Positions 8,870-18,055 of a DNA stretch of 52,319 nt are shown piece after piece (the first letter of the stretch is position 1; each line of letters starts with the position of its first letter). The notes under the pieces were generated by a model. That model did no database searches. It saw nothing but the letters and a program-made list of their open reading frames with translations, and had not been told where the DNA came from. Made by a program: the position numbers and the translations under genes. The DNA is taken from assembly GCA_964593585.1 (NCBI GenBank), contig CAZQIZ010000021.1, positions 1-52,319 on the forward strand, given 5' to 3'. This stretch comes from JACQFV01 sp964593585 (GTDB lineage: Bacteria > Zixibacteria > MSB-5A5 > WJJR01).

Positions 8870-9526
8870 ATGTCGTTGAAACGTTTCTCATATCTCGCGC
8901 TGACACTCCTCCTCGCCGGATGCAACCAGCATGCTGTCGATGTGGTGCCGGCCGGGGAGTCTTATTTCCCGCTGTCGGTCGGCAATCGCTGGGTCTTCGA
9001 TCGTTACGCCGCCGCCTACAGCGAATCAGCGCAGCCGCTGGGTCGCGACACCGTCTTGATCGACGCGCGCACCAAGGTGGCGGGACGCACCTACTACCAC
9101 CTGCGCACGACTTGGCCGGGATTCTCCGGCGACGGCGGCTGGGTGCGGCGCGACACGGAAGGCAATCTGTTCTGGTCGGCGTTTCCCGGCGGTCCGGGAA
9201 ACCTGTACATGCACTTTGACGCGGCCGTGGGCCAGCGCTGGCCGCTGCCGGAGGAGTTCAGCGACTGCCTGCAGTCGCTGCAACTGCTCGACGATTACGC
9301 CGTGGTCAACACCCCGGCGGGCCGTTTCGATGGCGCGCGCGAGATTGGCGGCGGCTGGATCGACTGCACCGATTTCGGCTGGACCGCCGATTTCGCCCGC
9401 GGCGTCGGACCGGTGCGCTGGGAGGCGATCACCATCGCCGGGCCAACCAACTGGCTTTTGGTTGCGGCTAGCATTCATGAGGAAGTGAGCGCGCCCGTTG
9501 TCGATGACGACGACGCGCAACAATAG
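8870..9526 (+). CDS. Hypothetical lipoprotein
   Basis: 218 aa. A type II signal peptide with lipobox LLAGC places the lipidated Cys at residue 18. The remainder is a globular, Trp/Tyr-rich domain (SYFPLSVGNRWVFDRY near 29-45, repeated GRTYYHLR and GPVRWE patterns) seen in uncharacterised lipoproteins, beginning with the FPLxxGNxWxF motif of such proteins. A GGGAGAGG ribosome site precedes the ATG. Acidic tail VDDDDAQQ. Function unknown; the protein is probably attached to the inner face of the outer membrane. Confidence 0.7.
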   Translation: MSLKRFSYLALTLLLAGCNQHAVDVVPAGESYFPLSVGNRWVFDRYAAAYSESAQPLGRDTVLIDARTKVAGRTYYHLRTTWPGFSGDGGWVRRDTEGNLFWSAFPGGPGNLYMHFDAAVGQRWPLPEEFSDCLQSLQLLDDYAVVNTPAGRFDGAREIGGGWIDCTDFGWTADFARGVGPVRWEAITIAGPTNWLLVAASIHEEVSAPVVDDDDAQQ

Positions 9527-9717
9527 ACTTTGGGCAGGAGGAACTTGGTGATGTGAACGGTCGACGGCGGCGTTGGTGACGGGCCTCATCCCCGTCACGG
9601 TGAGGCAACGCCGTCTGAAGCCCGAATCCCTTCCACCACCCGGGAAGGGACCCGCGCCTCGCAGAAGGCGTCCCTTCACAACACCGACCGTCGCTCCGTC
9701 ACGGAGGACGGGAACCG

Positions 9718-9746
9718 AAACGGCCGCGATTTGCTCGCGGCCGTTT
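9718..9746. terminator. Bidirectional intrinsic terminator
   Basis: A perfect 12-bp stem (AAACGGCCGCGA with TCGCGGCCGTTT, loop TTTGC), followed by ATTTG on the plus strand. It separates the convergent lipoprotein gene and the giant beta-helix gene. Bases 9527-9717 hold no gene that I can support. Confidence 0.8.
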
Positions 9747-9770
9747 ATTTGTTCAACGATTGCGCACCGC

Positions 9771-12700
9771 CTACGGGCAGGGGTCGCAAATCTCGTTCGC
9801 CGGGCTGCTGCCACGGAAGGCGACATTGACAATGCGCACCACATCCAGCACCGTGGTCGCGCCGCTGCAATCGTAGTCGGTCATGTCATAGGGGCAACCC
9901 GGATTCGGATCCGGCATCGCCGCGCCGCCGCGGAAGGCGACATTGGCCGTGTGTACGACATCCAGAATGCTGTAGACCCCGTCGCAACCGCCCGGGTCGC
10001 CATGGCAATTGCAGGCGCACTCGCAGGCGTCGCCGACACCGTTGCCGTTTGAGTCTTGCTGCGAGGGATTGGCCACGGTCGGGCAGTTGTCGCAGAGATC
10101 GCCGACACCGTCGGTGTCGACATCCGATTGCATCGAGTTGGGCATGGTGGGGCAGTTGTCGACGTCGCCGCAGACCCCGTCGCCGTCGATGTCGTTCTGC
10201 GCATCCATCGGACATTGATCGCAGACATCGCCGATGCCGTCGGTGTCGGCGTCGGTCTGCGGGCTGTTGGCGATCGCCGGGCAGTTGTCGACGTTGCCGC
10301 AGATGCCGTCGCCGTCCTGATCATTGACCGGATCCAGCGGGCAGAGGTCGCAGGGATCGCCGATCCCGTCGCCATCCGCATCGTCCTGCAAAGGGTTGGC
10401 GGTCGTTGGGCAGTTGTCGAGATTGGCGCAGAGGCCGTCGCCGTCCTGATCGTTGTTCGGGTCCAATGGGCACAGATCGCACGCGTCGCCGACCGCGTCG
10501 CCGTCGACATCCTCCTGCAGCGGGTTGAACGCCGCCGGGCAGTTGTCGACGTTGGCGCAGAGCCCGTCGGCATCGGCGTCATTGAGCGGATCCAGCGGGC
10601 AGACATCGCAGGCGTCGCCCTGGCCGTCGCTGTCGGTGTCTTCCTGCAGCGGATTGTGGACCGTTGGACAGTTGTCGACATTGGCGCAGAGCCCATCGGC
10701 GTCGGCATCGTTGAGCGCATCCAGCGGACACGGGTCGCAGACATCGCCCTGACCGTCGCTGTCGCTGTCGTCCTGCCCCGGATTGTACACCGTCGGACAA
10801 TTGTCGACATCGCCGCAGATTGAGTCGGCGTCGATATCGTCGAGCGGGTCAAACGGGCAGACATCGCAGGAGTCGCCGGCGCCGTCGCTGTCGGCATCTT
10901 CCTGCAGCGGATTGGCGATTTTGAAGCAGTTGTCGATGGCATCATCCCAGCCGTCGCCGTCGGAATCGGCATAGACCTCGACGCACTGCGAAAACTCCGA
11001 GGTGTTCGAGGAGCGCGTGGCGGTCGCGGTGACGGCATGCCCGACCAGCGACCCGGCGCCGGGCACCAGCACGGTGTCGAAGTCGGCCAGCCCGGCCGCG
11101 TCGGTGATCAGGTTGAAAAAGCCGAGATAGTGCTGCCCCTCGCCGTGGCCAAGCGGATCGCAGACATCGTTGGCGTAGACATCGATCCGCACACCGGCGC
11201 CGGGGTTGGTGTTGATGAACCCACGCAAGCGCAGTTCGTCGTCATCGGGGAAGTAGGTCGCCAGGGTGCAGACCGGGTAGTTCTGCAACTGATTCGGCCC
11301 GCTGTCGGCGTCGGCCGAGTCGTTGGCGGTCACGTCATCGTAGTTTAGATCGATGCCGAGACGGCCGTGATCGCGGATCTCGTTGTAGACAATCAGATTT
11401 CCGAGCCCATCGCTGCCGAGATTGTCGACAATCACCCCCGGCCCGCCGTTGTGGGCAATGCGATTGGCGCCGGAGGCGATCCCGCCGACCGTGTTGCTCT
11501 GCGCCGCCAGAAGTAGAATGCCGCCCAGCCCATTGCCCAATGCGCCGCCGTCATCGGACAATCCAATCCAGTTGCCGGCGATGGTGTTGTTCTGCGCGCC
11601 GGTGCCATAAACGACGATGCCATACTGCGGGTGTCCGGCAATCAGATTGCGGTCGGCGGTCTGGTAGCCGCCGATCAGAATGTTGTCGGACGCGTCGACG
11701 AAGACACCCGAACTGTCGTTGGCGATGGCGGAGAGGCCGGTTGCGTCGGTGCCGATCCAATTGCCGTTGAGCACAGACGAAGCGCCTCCGGTGAAATCGT
11801 AATAGACCCCATGACGCGCGTTGCCGGAAATCAGATTGCGGCCATCGGGCAGTGTGTCGCCCACGCGCACGCCGGCCACGCCGATGAAGACCCCGTTGCC
11901 GCCATTGCCCAGATCGGCGCTGCCGGCGGCGTTGGTGCCGATGCGGTTGCCGCGGATCAAGGTGCTGGCCGAGGACAGGGAAGAGGTGGTCATCACCACG
12001 CCGTCGCCGGTATTCCCCGACACGAGATTCCCCTCGCCGGGCAGACTGCCGCCGACCACCGCGCTGGCGTCAAAGACACGGATCCCCGCGCCGCTGTTGG
12101 GAATCGCCACGGAACCGGTGATGTCGGTCCCGACGTAGTTGCCCTGAATGTAGGTGGTGCTGGCCCCCGAGCCGCTGACCGAGACGCCGTGGGAGCCGTT
12201 TCCGGAGATGACATTGCGCGCCGCAGCGGTGGCGCCGCCGATGCGGTAGTTGAACACGTTGCTGATTTGGATGCCGGCGCCGCTGTTGGGGATGGCGGCG
12301 TTCCCGGCGGCGTTCAATCCGACGATGTTGCCCGCCATCGTCACAATCGCCCCAAACGATGCCGACTGGCAATTGATGCCGTTGCCGCCATTGCCCGAAA
12401 TGACATTGCCGGCGCCGGCGACGGCGGCGCCCACACGGTTGTTCGGCGCGCGCAGATCGACCCCATGCGACGAATTGGGCAAAGCGACACTGCCGGTCGC
12501 GTCGGTGCCGATGTAATTGCCTTGCACGTCGTTGTTCTGTGTGCCGGAAGCCGAGAAAAAGATCCCGGTGCCATTGCCGGAGATGACATTGCGCTGACCG
12601 GCCGTCGTGCCGCCGATGCGGTTCAGAGTCGAGGAGCCGCTGATGAGGACATGGACACGCACCCCGTAGCTGTTGCCGAGGTCGAGTGTCCCGGTGATGT

Positions 12701-13760
12701 CGGTGCCGATGTAGTTGCCTTCGATCACATTGCCGCTGCTGGCCTGGATCTCGACGCCATCGAAGGTGTTCCCGGAGATGATATTTCGCTCGCCTGCGAC
12801 TGCACCGCCCACGGTGTCGCTGGCGCCATTGAGGTAGACACCCGCCGAGCCGTTGCCCAGATCAACGGTTCCGCCGACATCCAGCCCGATGATGTTGCCG
12901 CGAATGGCATTGCCGCCGGCCAGCCCCGATGCGCCGCGCGTGACATAGACGCCATACTGGGTGTTGCCGGAAATCGTGTTGCCCGCGCCAGAGGCCGTGC
13001 CGCCGATGTAGCAATCGACGGTCGAATCCATCCGCACGCCGTGCAGGGTGTTGGGCAGCGCGGCGCTGCCCGCGGCATTCAGGCCGATGATGTTGCCGGC
13101 CACCACGTTGCCTGTCGGCAGGTTGACGAATGTGCCGGAGTTCATGCAGACCCCGTCCTCGTCGTTCCCGGACAGGAGATTTCGGTCCGCCGCCGCGACG
13201 CCACCGATGGTGCAGTAGCGGGCGCCATGCAGGCGCACGCCGCAGTTGCCGTTGCCGCGGTCGATTGTGCCGGTGGCATCAGTGCCGATGAAGCAGCCGC
13301 GCACCTTGATCGAATCGGTTAGTATAAAAATCCCGCTTCGGGTGCAGCTGTGAATGGCCAGTCCGTGTACATCGCTGCCCAGCGACCCCGAGGCAAACGA
13401 GAGCCCGAATCCGCTGGATGAGGGAAGCAGTGATCCATCGATCTCGATTTTGATGACCGCGTTGCTGCCGGAGACCAGGGTGTTCACCGCCGATCCAGGC
13501 TGGGAATAACCGTTGATACAGACACGGTCGCTGAGCGAGGGGTAGGCCGTGGCCGGCACGATCACATGCGGCCCGGCGCCGGGTATGTTGAACGTGATCG
13601 TGTCCGGGCCGGCCACCGCATTGGCGTCGCTGAGCGCCTTGCGCAACGAGCCGATGCCGGCGTCGAGAGTGTGCGTGACCACGTGGGTGGTCGCCGACGC
13701 GCCGGAAACCGAAAGCAGAGCGACTGTCAACGCAACAAGAAACCGATTCGCCACGCTCAT
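9771..13760 (-). CDS. Giant exported beta-helix protein with thrombospondin type 3 repeats and dockerin-like C terminus
   Basis: 1329 aa. Signal peptide 1-23. Residues ~60-800 consist of about twenty imperfect right-handed beta-helix units built on NVISGNxxxGV and GNxIGTDxTGxxxxxN, the NosD/PbH1 pattern. After an Ig-like linker, residues ~931-1245 carry eight thrombospondin type 3 repeats (DNCPxxxNPxQxDxDxDGxGDxCD), each with Asp-rich calcium loops and paired cysteines. Residues ~1245-1329 form the double dockerin-like module ending NVAFRG...CDPCP. The architecture implies a long, calcium-stabilised surface fibre or polysaccharide-binding protein. Tandem coding repeats make this an assembly-sensitive region. 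GGAGTCACCTG precedes the ATG. Confidence 0.88.
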   Translation of the reverse strand: MSVANRFLVALTVALLSVSGASATTHVVTHTLDAGIGSLRKALSDANAVAGPDTITFNIPGAGPHVIVPATAYPSLSDRVCINGYSQPGSAVNTLVSGSNAVIKIEIDGSLLPSSSGFGLSFASGSLGSDVHGLAIHSCTRSGIFILTDSIKVRGCFIGTDATGTIDRGNGNCGVRLHGARYCTIGGVAAADRNLLSGNDEDGVCMNSGTFVNLPTGNVVAGNIIGLNAAGSAALPNTLHGVRMDSTVDCYIGGTASGAGNTISGNTQYGVYVTRGASGLAGGNAIRGNIIGLDVGGTVDLGNGSAGVYLNGASDTVGGAVAGERNIISGNTFDGVEIQASSGNVIEGNYIGTDITGTLDLGNSYGVRVHVLISGSSTLNRIGGTTAGQRNVISGNGTGIFFSASGTQNNDVQGNYIGTDATGSVALPNSSHGVDLRAPNNRVGAAVAGAGNVISGNGGNGINCQSASFGAIVTMAGNIVGLNAAGNAAIPNSGAGIQISNVFNYRIGGATAAARNVISGNGSHGVSVSGSGASTTYIQGNYVGTDITGSVAIPNSGAGIRVFDASAVVGGSLPGEGNLVSGNTGDGVVMTTSSLSSASTLIRGNRIGTNAAGSADLGNGGNGVFIGVAGVRVGDTLPDGRNLISGNARHGVYYDFTGGASSVLNGNWIGTDATGLSAIANDSSGVFVDASDNILIGGYQTADRNLIAGHPQYGIVVYGTGAQNNTIAGNWIGLSDDGGALGNGLGGILLLAAQSNTVGGIASGANRIAHNGGPGVIVDNLGSDGLGNLIVYNEIRDHGRLGIDLNYDDVTANDSADADSGPNQLQNYPVCTLATYFPDDDELRLRGFINTNPGAGVRIDVYANDVCDPLGHGEGQHYLGFFNLITDAAGLADFDTVLVPGAGSLVGHAVTATATRSSNTSEFSQCVEVYADSDGDGWDDAIDNCFKIANPLQEDADSDGAGDSCDVCPFDPLDDIDADSICGDVDNCPTVYNPGQDDSDSDGQGDVCDPCPLDALNDADADGLCANVDNCPTVHNPLQEDTDSDGQGDACDVCPLDPLNDADADGLCANVDNCPAAFNPLQEDVDGDAVGDACDLCPLDPNNDQDGDGLCANLDNCPTTANPLQDDADGDGIGDPCDLCPLDPVNDQDGDGICGNVDNCPAIANSPQTDADTDGIGDVCDQCPMDAQNDIDGDGVCGDVDNCPTMPNSMQSDVDTDGVGDLCDNCPTVANPSQQDSNGNGVGDACECACNCHGDPGGCDGVYSILDVVHTANVAFRGGAAMPDPNPGCPYDMTDYDCSGATTVLDVVRIVNVAFRGSSPANEICDPCP

Positions 13761-13839
13761 CAGGTGACTCCCGTCAACGCGATGGTGAGTACAGGTATGG
13801 AACGCTGGTCGTCCGGCCGTACTAGGCCTGGCACAGCCT

Positions 13840-14037
13840 TTACCTCTCGAGAATCACGAGCGCAGTACGCGCCACGGAGCCCCTGTCATGGCCGGCGGGA
13901 ACGGAGAGCCCGGGCCGGGCGGCGGATGGAAGACTGGGTGTCAAACGTCTCTCCCCAAGTGTGCAATCCGGGACGGCGGTCCCGTGCTTCGCGGCATGGT
14001 CCACCGGCAAGGTCTGACTACGGACACTGCGACTCAT
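13840..14037 (-). CDS. Possible 65-aa small protein or leader peptide
   Basis: A strong CGGAGGT Shine-Dalgarno 5 nt before ATG 14037 and a good promoter upstream support translation here. The peptide (basic, Pro/Ala-rich, no membrane segment, one Cys) matches nothing I know, and its third-position GC (about 70%) is lower than in neighbouring genes. It may be a real small protein, a leader ORF for the giant gene that starts 79 nt further on, or a relic. Confidence 0.3.
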   Translation of the reverse strand: MSRSVRSQTLPVDHAAKHGTAVPDCTLGERRLTPSLPSAARPGLSVPAGHDRGSVARTALVILER

Positions 14038-14068
14038 CGACTTACCTCCGAGGCGGGTAAGTAGATGA

Positions 14069-14096
14069 AAGATAACACATCTGCCCGAATTAGCAA
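14069..14096 (-). promoter_or_regulatory. Candidate promoter for the leader ORF and possibly the giant beta-helix gene
   Basis: On the minus strand TTGCTA (14091-14096) and TATCTT (14069-14074) are separated by 16 nt, about 30 nt before the CGGAGGT ribosome site. The neighbouring gene at 14850 has a similar TATCAT and CTCGGAGGT arrangement. Confidence 0.45.
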
Positions 14097-14190
14097 CCTC
14101 CGGATTAGGGGTCGCCGGATGAAATCTGCCGTCTAAAACGACCCGGCAGAGACGTGACTTCAGCGCATTTGCGCAGAGATTGAAGTCTCG

Positions 14191-14235
14191 AGGCAGTCGT
14201 TCGTCGGACTGCCTGTGAGAGCGGGACTCTCACAG
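14191..14235. repeat. Two adjacent hairpins downstream of the dockerin-like gene
   Basis: 14191-14214 pairs AGGCAGTC with GACTGCCT. 14213-14235 pairs CTGTGAGAG with CTCTCACAG. They may terminate the minus-strand gene ending at 14254, or belong to the dispersed palindrome families. Bases 14097-14190 show nothing else. Confidence 0.5.
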
Positions 14236-14253
14236 GTCGCGCTACCGACAGCA

Positions 14254-14850
14254 TTAGGCGCAGGGATTGCAGTATTCGGCGGCCGGATTGGCGCCACGGA
14301 AGGCGACATTGACGATCTTGACGACATCGATCACGCTGGTCGCCCCATCGCAGTTGAGATCGCTGGTCTCATACGGGCAGGCGCCATTGGGATCGACCAC
14401 CGGCGCCGCGCCGCGGAAGGCGACATTGACCGTGACCACGACATCCTGCACGTTGCTGATCACCGCATCGCAGACCGGATCGCCATGGCAATCGCAGGCG
14501 CATCCGCCGGCGTTCGCTCCATACCAGAAGCCGATCCCCATCTGGTAATTGGCCGATGATGTCGCCCCGGCGACCGACTGGCCAACGGAACTGCCCAGCC
14601 GGTAGTTCGGCGATGAGGCGTCGACCGCGCCGCCGCCATTGATCGAAGACCAGTCGATGGCATAGGTGGCCATTCCGTTAGATGCCGCCGCTTCGACGGC
14701 GGCCACGGGGGGTGCATCTGCCGCGGGCTGCGTCGCCGTGGCGGGTGTGGACGACGGCTTATCGACCACGGCCTTCGGGCTTGGTGCGGCGGTTGTCGCG
14801 ACAGTCAGCGCAACGATCAGAACACCCAAAGTCCTTGCAATGTGCTTCAC
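14254..14850 (-). CDS. Exported protein with dockerin-like C-terminal module
   Basis: 198 aa from GTG 14850, selected because CTCGGAGGT sits at the correct distance and a signal peptide follows (LGVLIVALTVATTAAPSPKA). A low-complexity Ala/Pro linker (~25-55) leads to a short beta segment (YRLGSSVGQSVAGATSSANY, ~65-90) and then the double dockerin-like module at ~115-198 (CACDCHGD, NVAFRGAAP, DLNCDGAT, NVAFRGANPA, CNPCA). Its minimal form shows that the module is a transferable unit. Probably surface-displayed; partner unknown. Confidence 0.8.
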   Translation of the reverse strand: MKHIARTLGVLIVALTVATTAAPSPKAVVDKPSSTPATATQPAADAPPVAAVEAAASNGMATYAIDWSSINGGGAVDASSPNYRLGSSVGQSVAGATSSANYQMGIGFWYGANAGGCACDCHGDPVCDAVISNVQDVVVTVNVAFRGAAPVVDPNGACPYETSDLNCDGATSVIDVVKIVNVAFRGANPAAEYCNPCA

Positions 14851-14954
14851 TTGGTCACCTCCGAGGTGTGTAGGGTATGATAATCTACATCATTTTCGCA
14901 ATCTGGCAATCACGGTGACGCACGCGAAAGGCCGCAATACGACCATCATCTGCG

Positions 14955-16178
14955 CTACTCCGGCGGGCAACCACCGGGACTGCTCTCGCATGGCTTGATC
15001 ATCGCGTGAAAGTACGTTCCTGCCCGCGCCGCAAACCCGGGCTGCAGCGTGATCCGGTTGCCCGCAAAGTAGGCCGTGCTCGTCGATCCGGTATAGATAC
15101 CCTCGCTGGTAATCGAATTGTCGGCGGTGGTGACCGTCATGGCGCTGCCGCCGATGACACCGTTGCCGATAACCACGTCGGTCTCGCAGCCAAACCCGTT
15201 GCACTGCGCCGCCAGGATCGTGTCGCCGGCATAGGCAATCCATCCATCCACGCCGCAGAGAATCGGGACCCGCAGAAAATCCTCATCCTGGTTGTACCGC
15301 ACCTCCCAATGCAGGTGGATGCCGCAGCGTTTGGTCGTGTCGACCAGCGGCTCGGTGCACATCGTCTGCGCGGCGTCGTTGCCGCTGGTGTGGCCGATCT
15401 GCCCTTCGTAACCCAGCAGCTGCCCTTGCACGACACAGTCGTTGGTGTCGAGGTTGGCCACGAACGGGCTGGTCACGGTGCCGGTCTGAAAGTGCGAATA
15501 CTTGGTCCACTCGCCGTTGCTGTGCTCGATCCAGACGGAGTTGTTGCAGGCCGAGCAGTTGATGTCGTTGGCCTTGTCGGCGCAGCAGTTGGTGTTGTCA
15601 TCGACGATGCTGCGGATGCGGCCATCGGCCGCGGCCACGATCGGTATCTGCTGAGTGGGGCCGCCGCCCACGGCGACCCAGTCTTCCTTGATGGGTGGCG
15701 TATGCGTGACATGGTCGCGCGAGACGCGGATCGGTTCGCCGTCGCCGTAGGGAATGCGATACCAGCCATGCGAGAGGGGGTAACCGCCGACAACGACGGG
15801 GACCGGCGCGCCTCCGGCCGGGATGCTCTTGCCGGCAGGACGCTCGCTGAAGACCGGCGCATACTCGCCCTCTTGGCCGGTCACCGGTGTCCAGGTGAAC
15901 AGACCATAGCCGTTCCCGAGGTCGGTGAACGCAGCACCGGGCGGCAGGTCGGTCGCGATCAATTGGATACTGGGATCAGGCGCGGACGGGGAGACCACTT
16001 CAAAGGTCAGCGTCTGGCCCTGTCGCGCCCGTTTCTTGCTGATCCGACCGATAACGTTCTCGACAACCTCATCATCGCCGAGGTCCGGCGGCGTCTGGGC
16101 GAACGCGGGGCTGGCCGCCATACCGATGATCGTCGCCGTCAGCGCGGCAAACCATCGCTTAAGGGCGTGCGCTGTCAT
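14955..16178 (-). CDS. Exported M23 (LytM-like) peptidase-domain protein with C-terminal beta-stack tail
   Basis: 407 aa. ATG 16178 follows AAAGGAGG at good spacing and opens a signal peptide ending AFAQT. Residues ~45-110 look like an Ig-like putative cell-adhesion domain (LPPGAAFTDLGNGYGLFTWTP). Residues ~175-310 are the M23-like domain: VAAADGRIRSI, IEHSNGEWTKYSHF, VVQGQLLGYEGQIGHTS and IHLHWEV with H288/H290. The tail (SITSEGIYTGSTSTAYFAGN then ITLQPGFAARAGTYFHA) is the 'coathanger' beta-stack found at the C termini of FCB-group secreted proteins. The first zinc-ligand His is not obvious, so activity is uncertain. The gene overlaps the upstream gene by 20 nt. Confidence 0.75.
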   Translation of the reverse strand: MTAHALKRWFAALTATIIGMAASPAFAQTPPDLGDDEVVENVIGRISKKRARQGQTLTFEVVSPSAPDPSIQLIATDLPPGAAFTDLGNGYGLFTWTPVTGQEGEYAPVFSERPAGKSIPAGGAPVPVVVGGYPLSHGWYRIPYGDGEPIRVSRDHVTHTPPIKEDWVAVGGGPTQQIPIVAAADGRIRSIVDDNTNCCADKANDINCSACNNSVWIEHSNGEWTKYSHFQTGTVTSPFVANLDTNDCVVQGQLLGYEGQIGHTSGNDAAQTMCTEPLVDTTKRCGIHLHWEVRYNQDEDFLRVPILCGVDGWIAYAGDTILAAQCNGFGCETDVVIGNGVIGGSAMTVTTADNSITSEGIYTGSTSTAYFAGNRITLQPGFAARAGTYFHAMIKPCESSPGGCPPE

Positions 16179-17973
16179 TGGCGCCTCCTTTGTGTTCGGT
16201 CTCGATGGCCGCCACTCGCTTGAGCAACGCGGCATTCTCGGACTCCGCCGTGTCGAGACGCTCTTTCAACTGCAAAATATAGAGCGTCAGTTCCTCGACC
16301 TTTTCGAGCAGTTTGACCTGCATCTCGCCAACGAGCAAACGCGCGGGTTCCATCTCGGATTGAGGGGGAATCCCCGGCAGGTGTTTCTGCGCACGCACAT
16401 GCTCGGCGAGATCGTCCAGGGGCATCAGGTTGTAGTCCGGCTCGAACACATAATCGGGCCAATCGCCCGACAACTGGACTTCGACTTCTTCCATCATCGC
16501 CTTGCCATCGACCGCAAAGATGAAGCCCGCCGGCACGGCCAGCCCCTGCAATCCGATTCCGACCTGGCCGCCATCGGCTTGCAGATGCAAAAGCGAAGTG
16601 GCGCCGTTGTTGCGGGCAATGATCTCGTTGTTGTCGATGGCGATGTTGATCCCGCCGCCGTCGCCGACGAGTAAATAGCCGTCGGTGGTGCTGGCGCTGG
16701 AGGCATCGGATCCCCCGAGGACTTCCACGCGTGACCCGGTGAACTGTGCCGCGACGCCATTGGCGGAGTGACCGCGGACACCGGTGCCACTTGACGAGTT
16801 TCCGTAGACACCGGTGCCGGAGGCGCAATTACCGTACACGCCGCGCCCGCCACTGCCGGAGAAGCCGTAGACACCCCAGCCGGAGCCATCCTGCGAGCCG
16901 TACACACCCACCCCGCCCGCGCCGGTGCTGCGGTTCTCACCGCGCACGCCGGCGGAGAACGCGCCGCCCGAGGTGTTGTTGAGGATCCCGTGGACGCCGT
17001 ACTCGTCACCGGCCGAGCTGAAGTTTTCCCCGACTACGCCGGTTCCCGTGGTGGTCGTGCCGTGGACACCCGTGCCGGAGGCGCTGAATCCGCGCACACC
17101 CTGTCCGCTGCGCGCTTCGCCGTAGACGCCGCGTCCGGTGTTCGAAGTCCCGTAGACGCCCCAGCCCAGCGCCGGATGCGATCCCCAGACTCCGATGCCC
17201 GTGCTGAAAAGTCCGTTGCTCTCACCGCGCACCGCGGCCGAGAAAGCGCCGGGCGTCGCGCTGGTCAGGACACCATGGATGGCGCTGGCGCTGTCGGCGC
17301 TGCCGATGCTCTGACCATAGACGCCCGTTCCGAACTGACTCACGCCCGCGACACCGTAGCCGCCGCCGTTGCTGGTGCCCTCCACGCCGGATCCGCCCTC
17401 GCTGACAAACGATCCGCCCGGCGCGCCGCCGATGTGCACACCGGTGACCGCGGCGGAGCTGTTGGCAGGCAGGTTGTTGACAAAATGCCCGCCGCCGCCG
17501 GTTCCGTTGTTCTGGACATCCAACGCCCAGGCGATGTCGGTATAGGTGATTTCGACACCGCCGGTGATGCTCCCGCCAGTCGCCCCATCGACAGTGGAGA
17601 TACGATGCGCGTAGGGCACAGTCACCAAACGCACCCGCGGCGCGAGCACCTCGCCGTTGAAGACCGCTTCCAGCCAGCGCTCCGTGCCGTCAAAGACGTT
17701 TTCGGGAAGCGCGGTCCCCTGGCCAAGCAGGACATTGAACCGTCCGTTGGCCACCGGCACATTCGCCACCGCCTCCGACCAGAGCGCGACACCGCCGACG
17801 GGGAGGGCAAAGATGCGGAATTCCATGGAATAGTTCCCGTCCGCCACGGGCACACCGCCATCGGTGACCTCCCCCTGGTAATTCACCAACTGCGGCGGGG
17901 TGGACCAGACTGGCCCGGCCATCATGAACGCAATCATCAATGCCAGGGCCGAACGTGCGAGCACAGTACGCAT
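16159..17973 (-). CDS. Exported trimeric tail-fibre-like protein
   Basis: 604 aa from ATG 17973, with GAGGTTGCC upstream and a signal peptide ending at PVWS. Residues ~25-130 form an N-terminal module (LVNYQGEVTDGGVPV, FRIFALPVGG, RWLEAVFNG, PYAHRISTVDGA) shared with the next upstream protein. The centre is a run of GVYGxSxSGxGV-type repeats, as in trimeric beta-helices of phage tail fibres and adhesins. Residues ~500-604 hold DWPDYVFEPDYNLMPLDDLA, HLPGIP and a heptad-rich C-terminal coiled coil, which resembles the chaperone-like ends of such fibres. Probably an exported adhesin or appendage; no phage genes surround it. Confidence 0.78.
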   Translation of the reverse strand: MRTVLARSALALMIAFMMAGPVWSTPPQLVNYQGEVTDGGVPVADGNYSMEFRIFALPVGGVALWSEAVANVPVANGRFNVLLGQGTALPENVFDGTERWLEAVFNGEVLAPRVRLVTVPYAHRISTVDGATGGSITGGVEITYTDIAWALDVQNNGTGGGGHFVNNLPANSSAAVTGVHIGGAPGGSFVSEGGSGVEGTSNGGGYGVAGVSQFGTGVYGQSIGSADSASAIHGVLTSATPGAFSAAVRGESNGLFSTGIGVWGSHPALGWGVYGTSNTGRGVYGEARSGQGVRGFSASGTGVHGTTTTGTGVVGENFSSAGDEYGVHGILNNTSGGAFSAGVRGENRSTGAGGVGVYGSQDGSGWGVYGFSGSGGRGVYGNCASGTGVYGNSSSGTGVRGHSANGVAAQFTGSRVEVLGGSDASSASTTDGYLLVGDGGGINIAIDNNEIIARNNGATSLLHLQADGGQVGIGLQGLAVPAGFIFAVDGKAMMEEVEVQLSGDWPDYVFEPDYNLMPLDDLAEHVRAQKHLPGIPPQSEMEPARLLVGEMQVKLLEKVEELTLYILQLKERLDTAESENAALLKRVAAIETEHKGGANDSARP

Positions 17974-18055
17974 GGCAACCTCCTCTTTGAACGGAACATC
18001 GGATCGAATCCCCATCAGGGACCGAGAGTCTGCGCGCTGAGCCGCCCGCCCGTCG

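Noticed and set aside
9990..10970. Regular ~100-bp repeats that could suggest a CRISPR or satellite array
   Set aside because: They code on the minus strand for eight thrombospondin type 3 units with variable but meaningful sequence; there is no fixed repeat-spacer pattern.
565..14850. A cellulosome
   Set aside because: Dockerin-like tails occur but no cohesin, scaffoldin or glycoside hydrolase is present; the module may serve another purpose.
16159..17973. Prophage tail-fibre gene
   Set aside because: It has a signal peptide and sits among exported proteins with no phage structural or lysis genes nearby.
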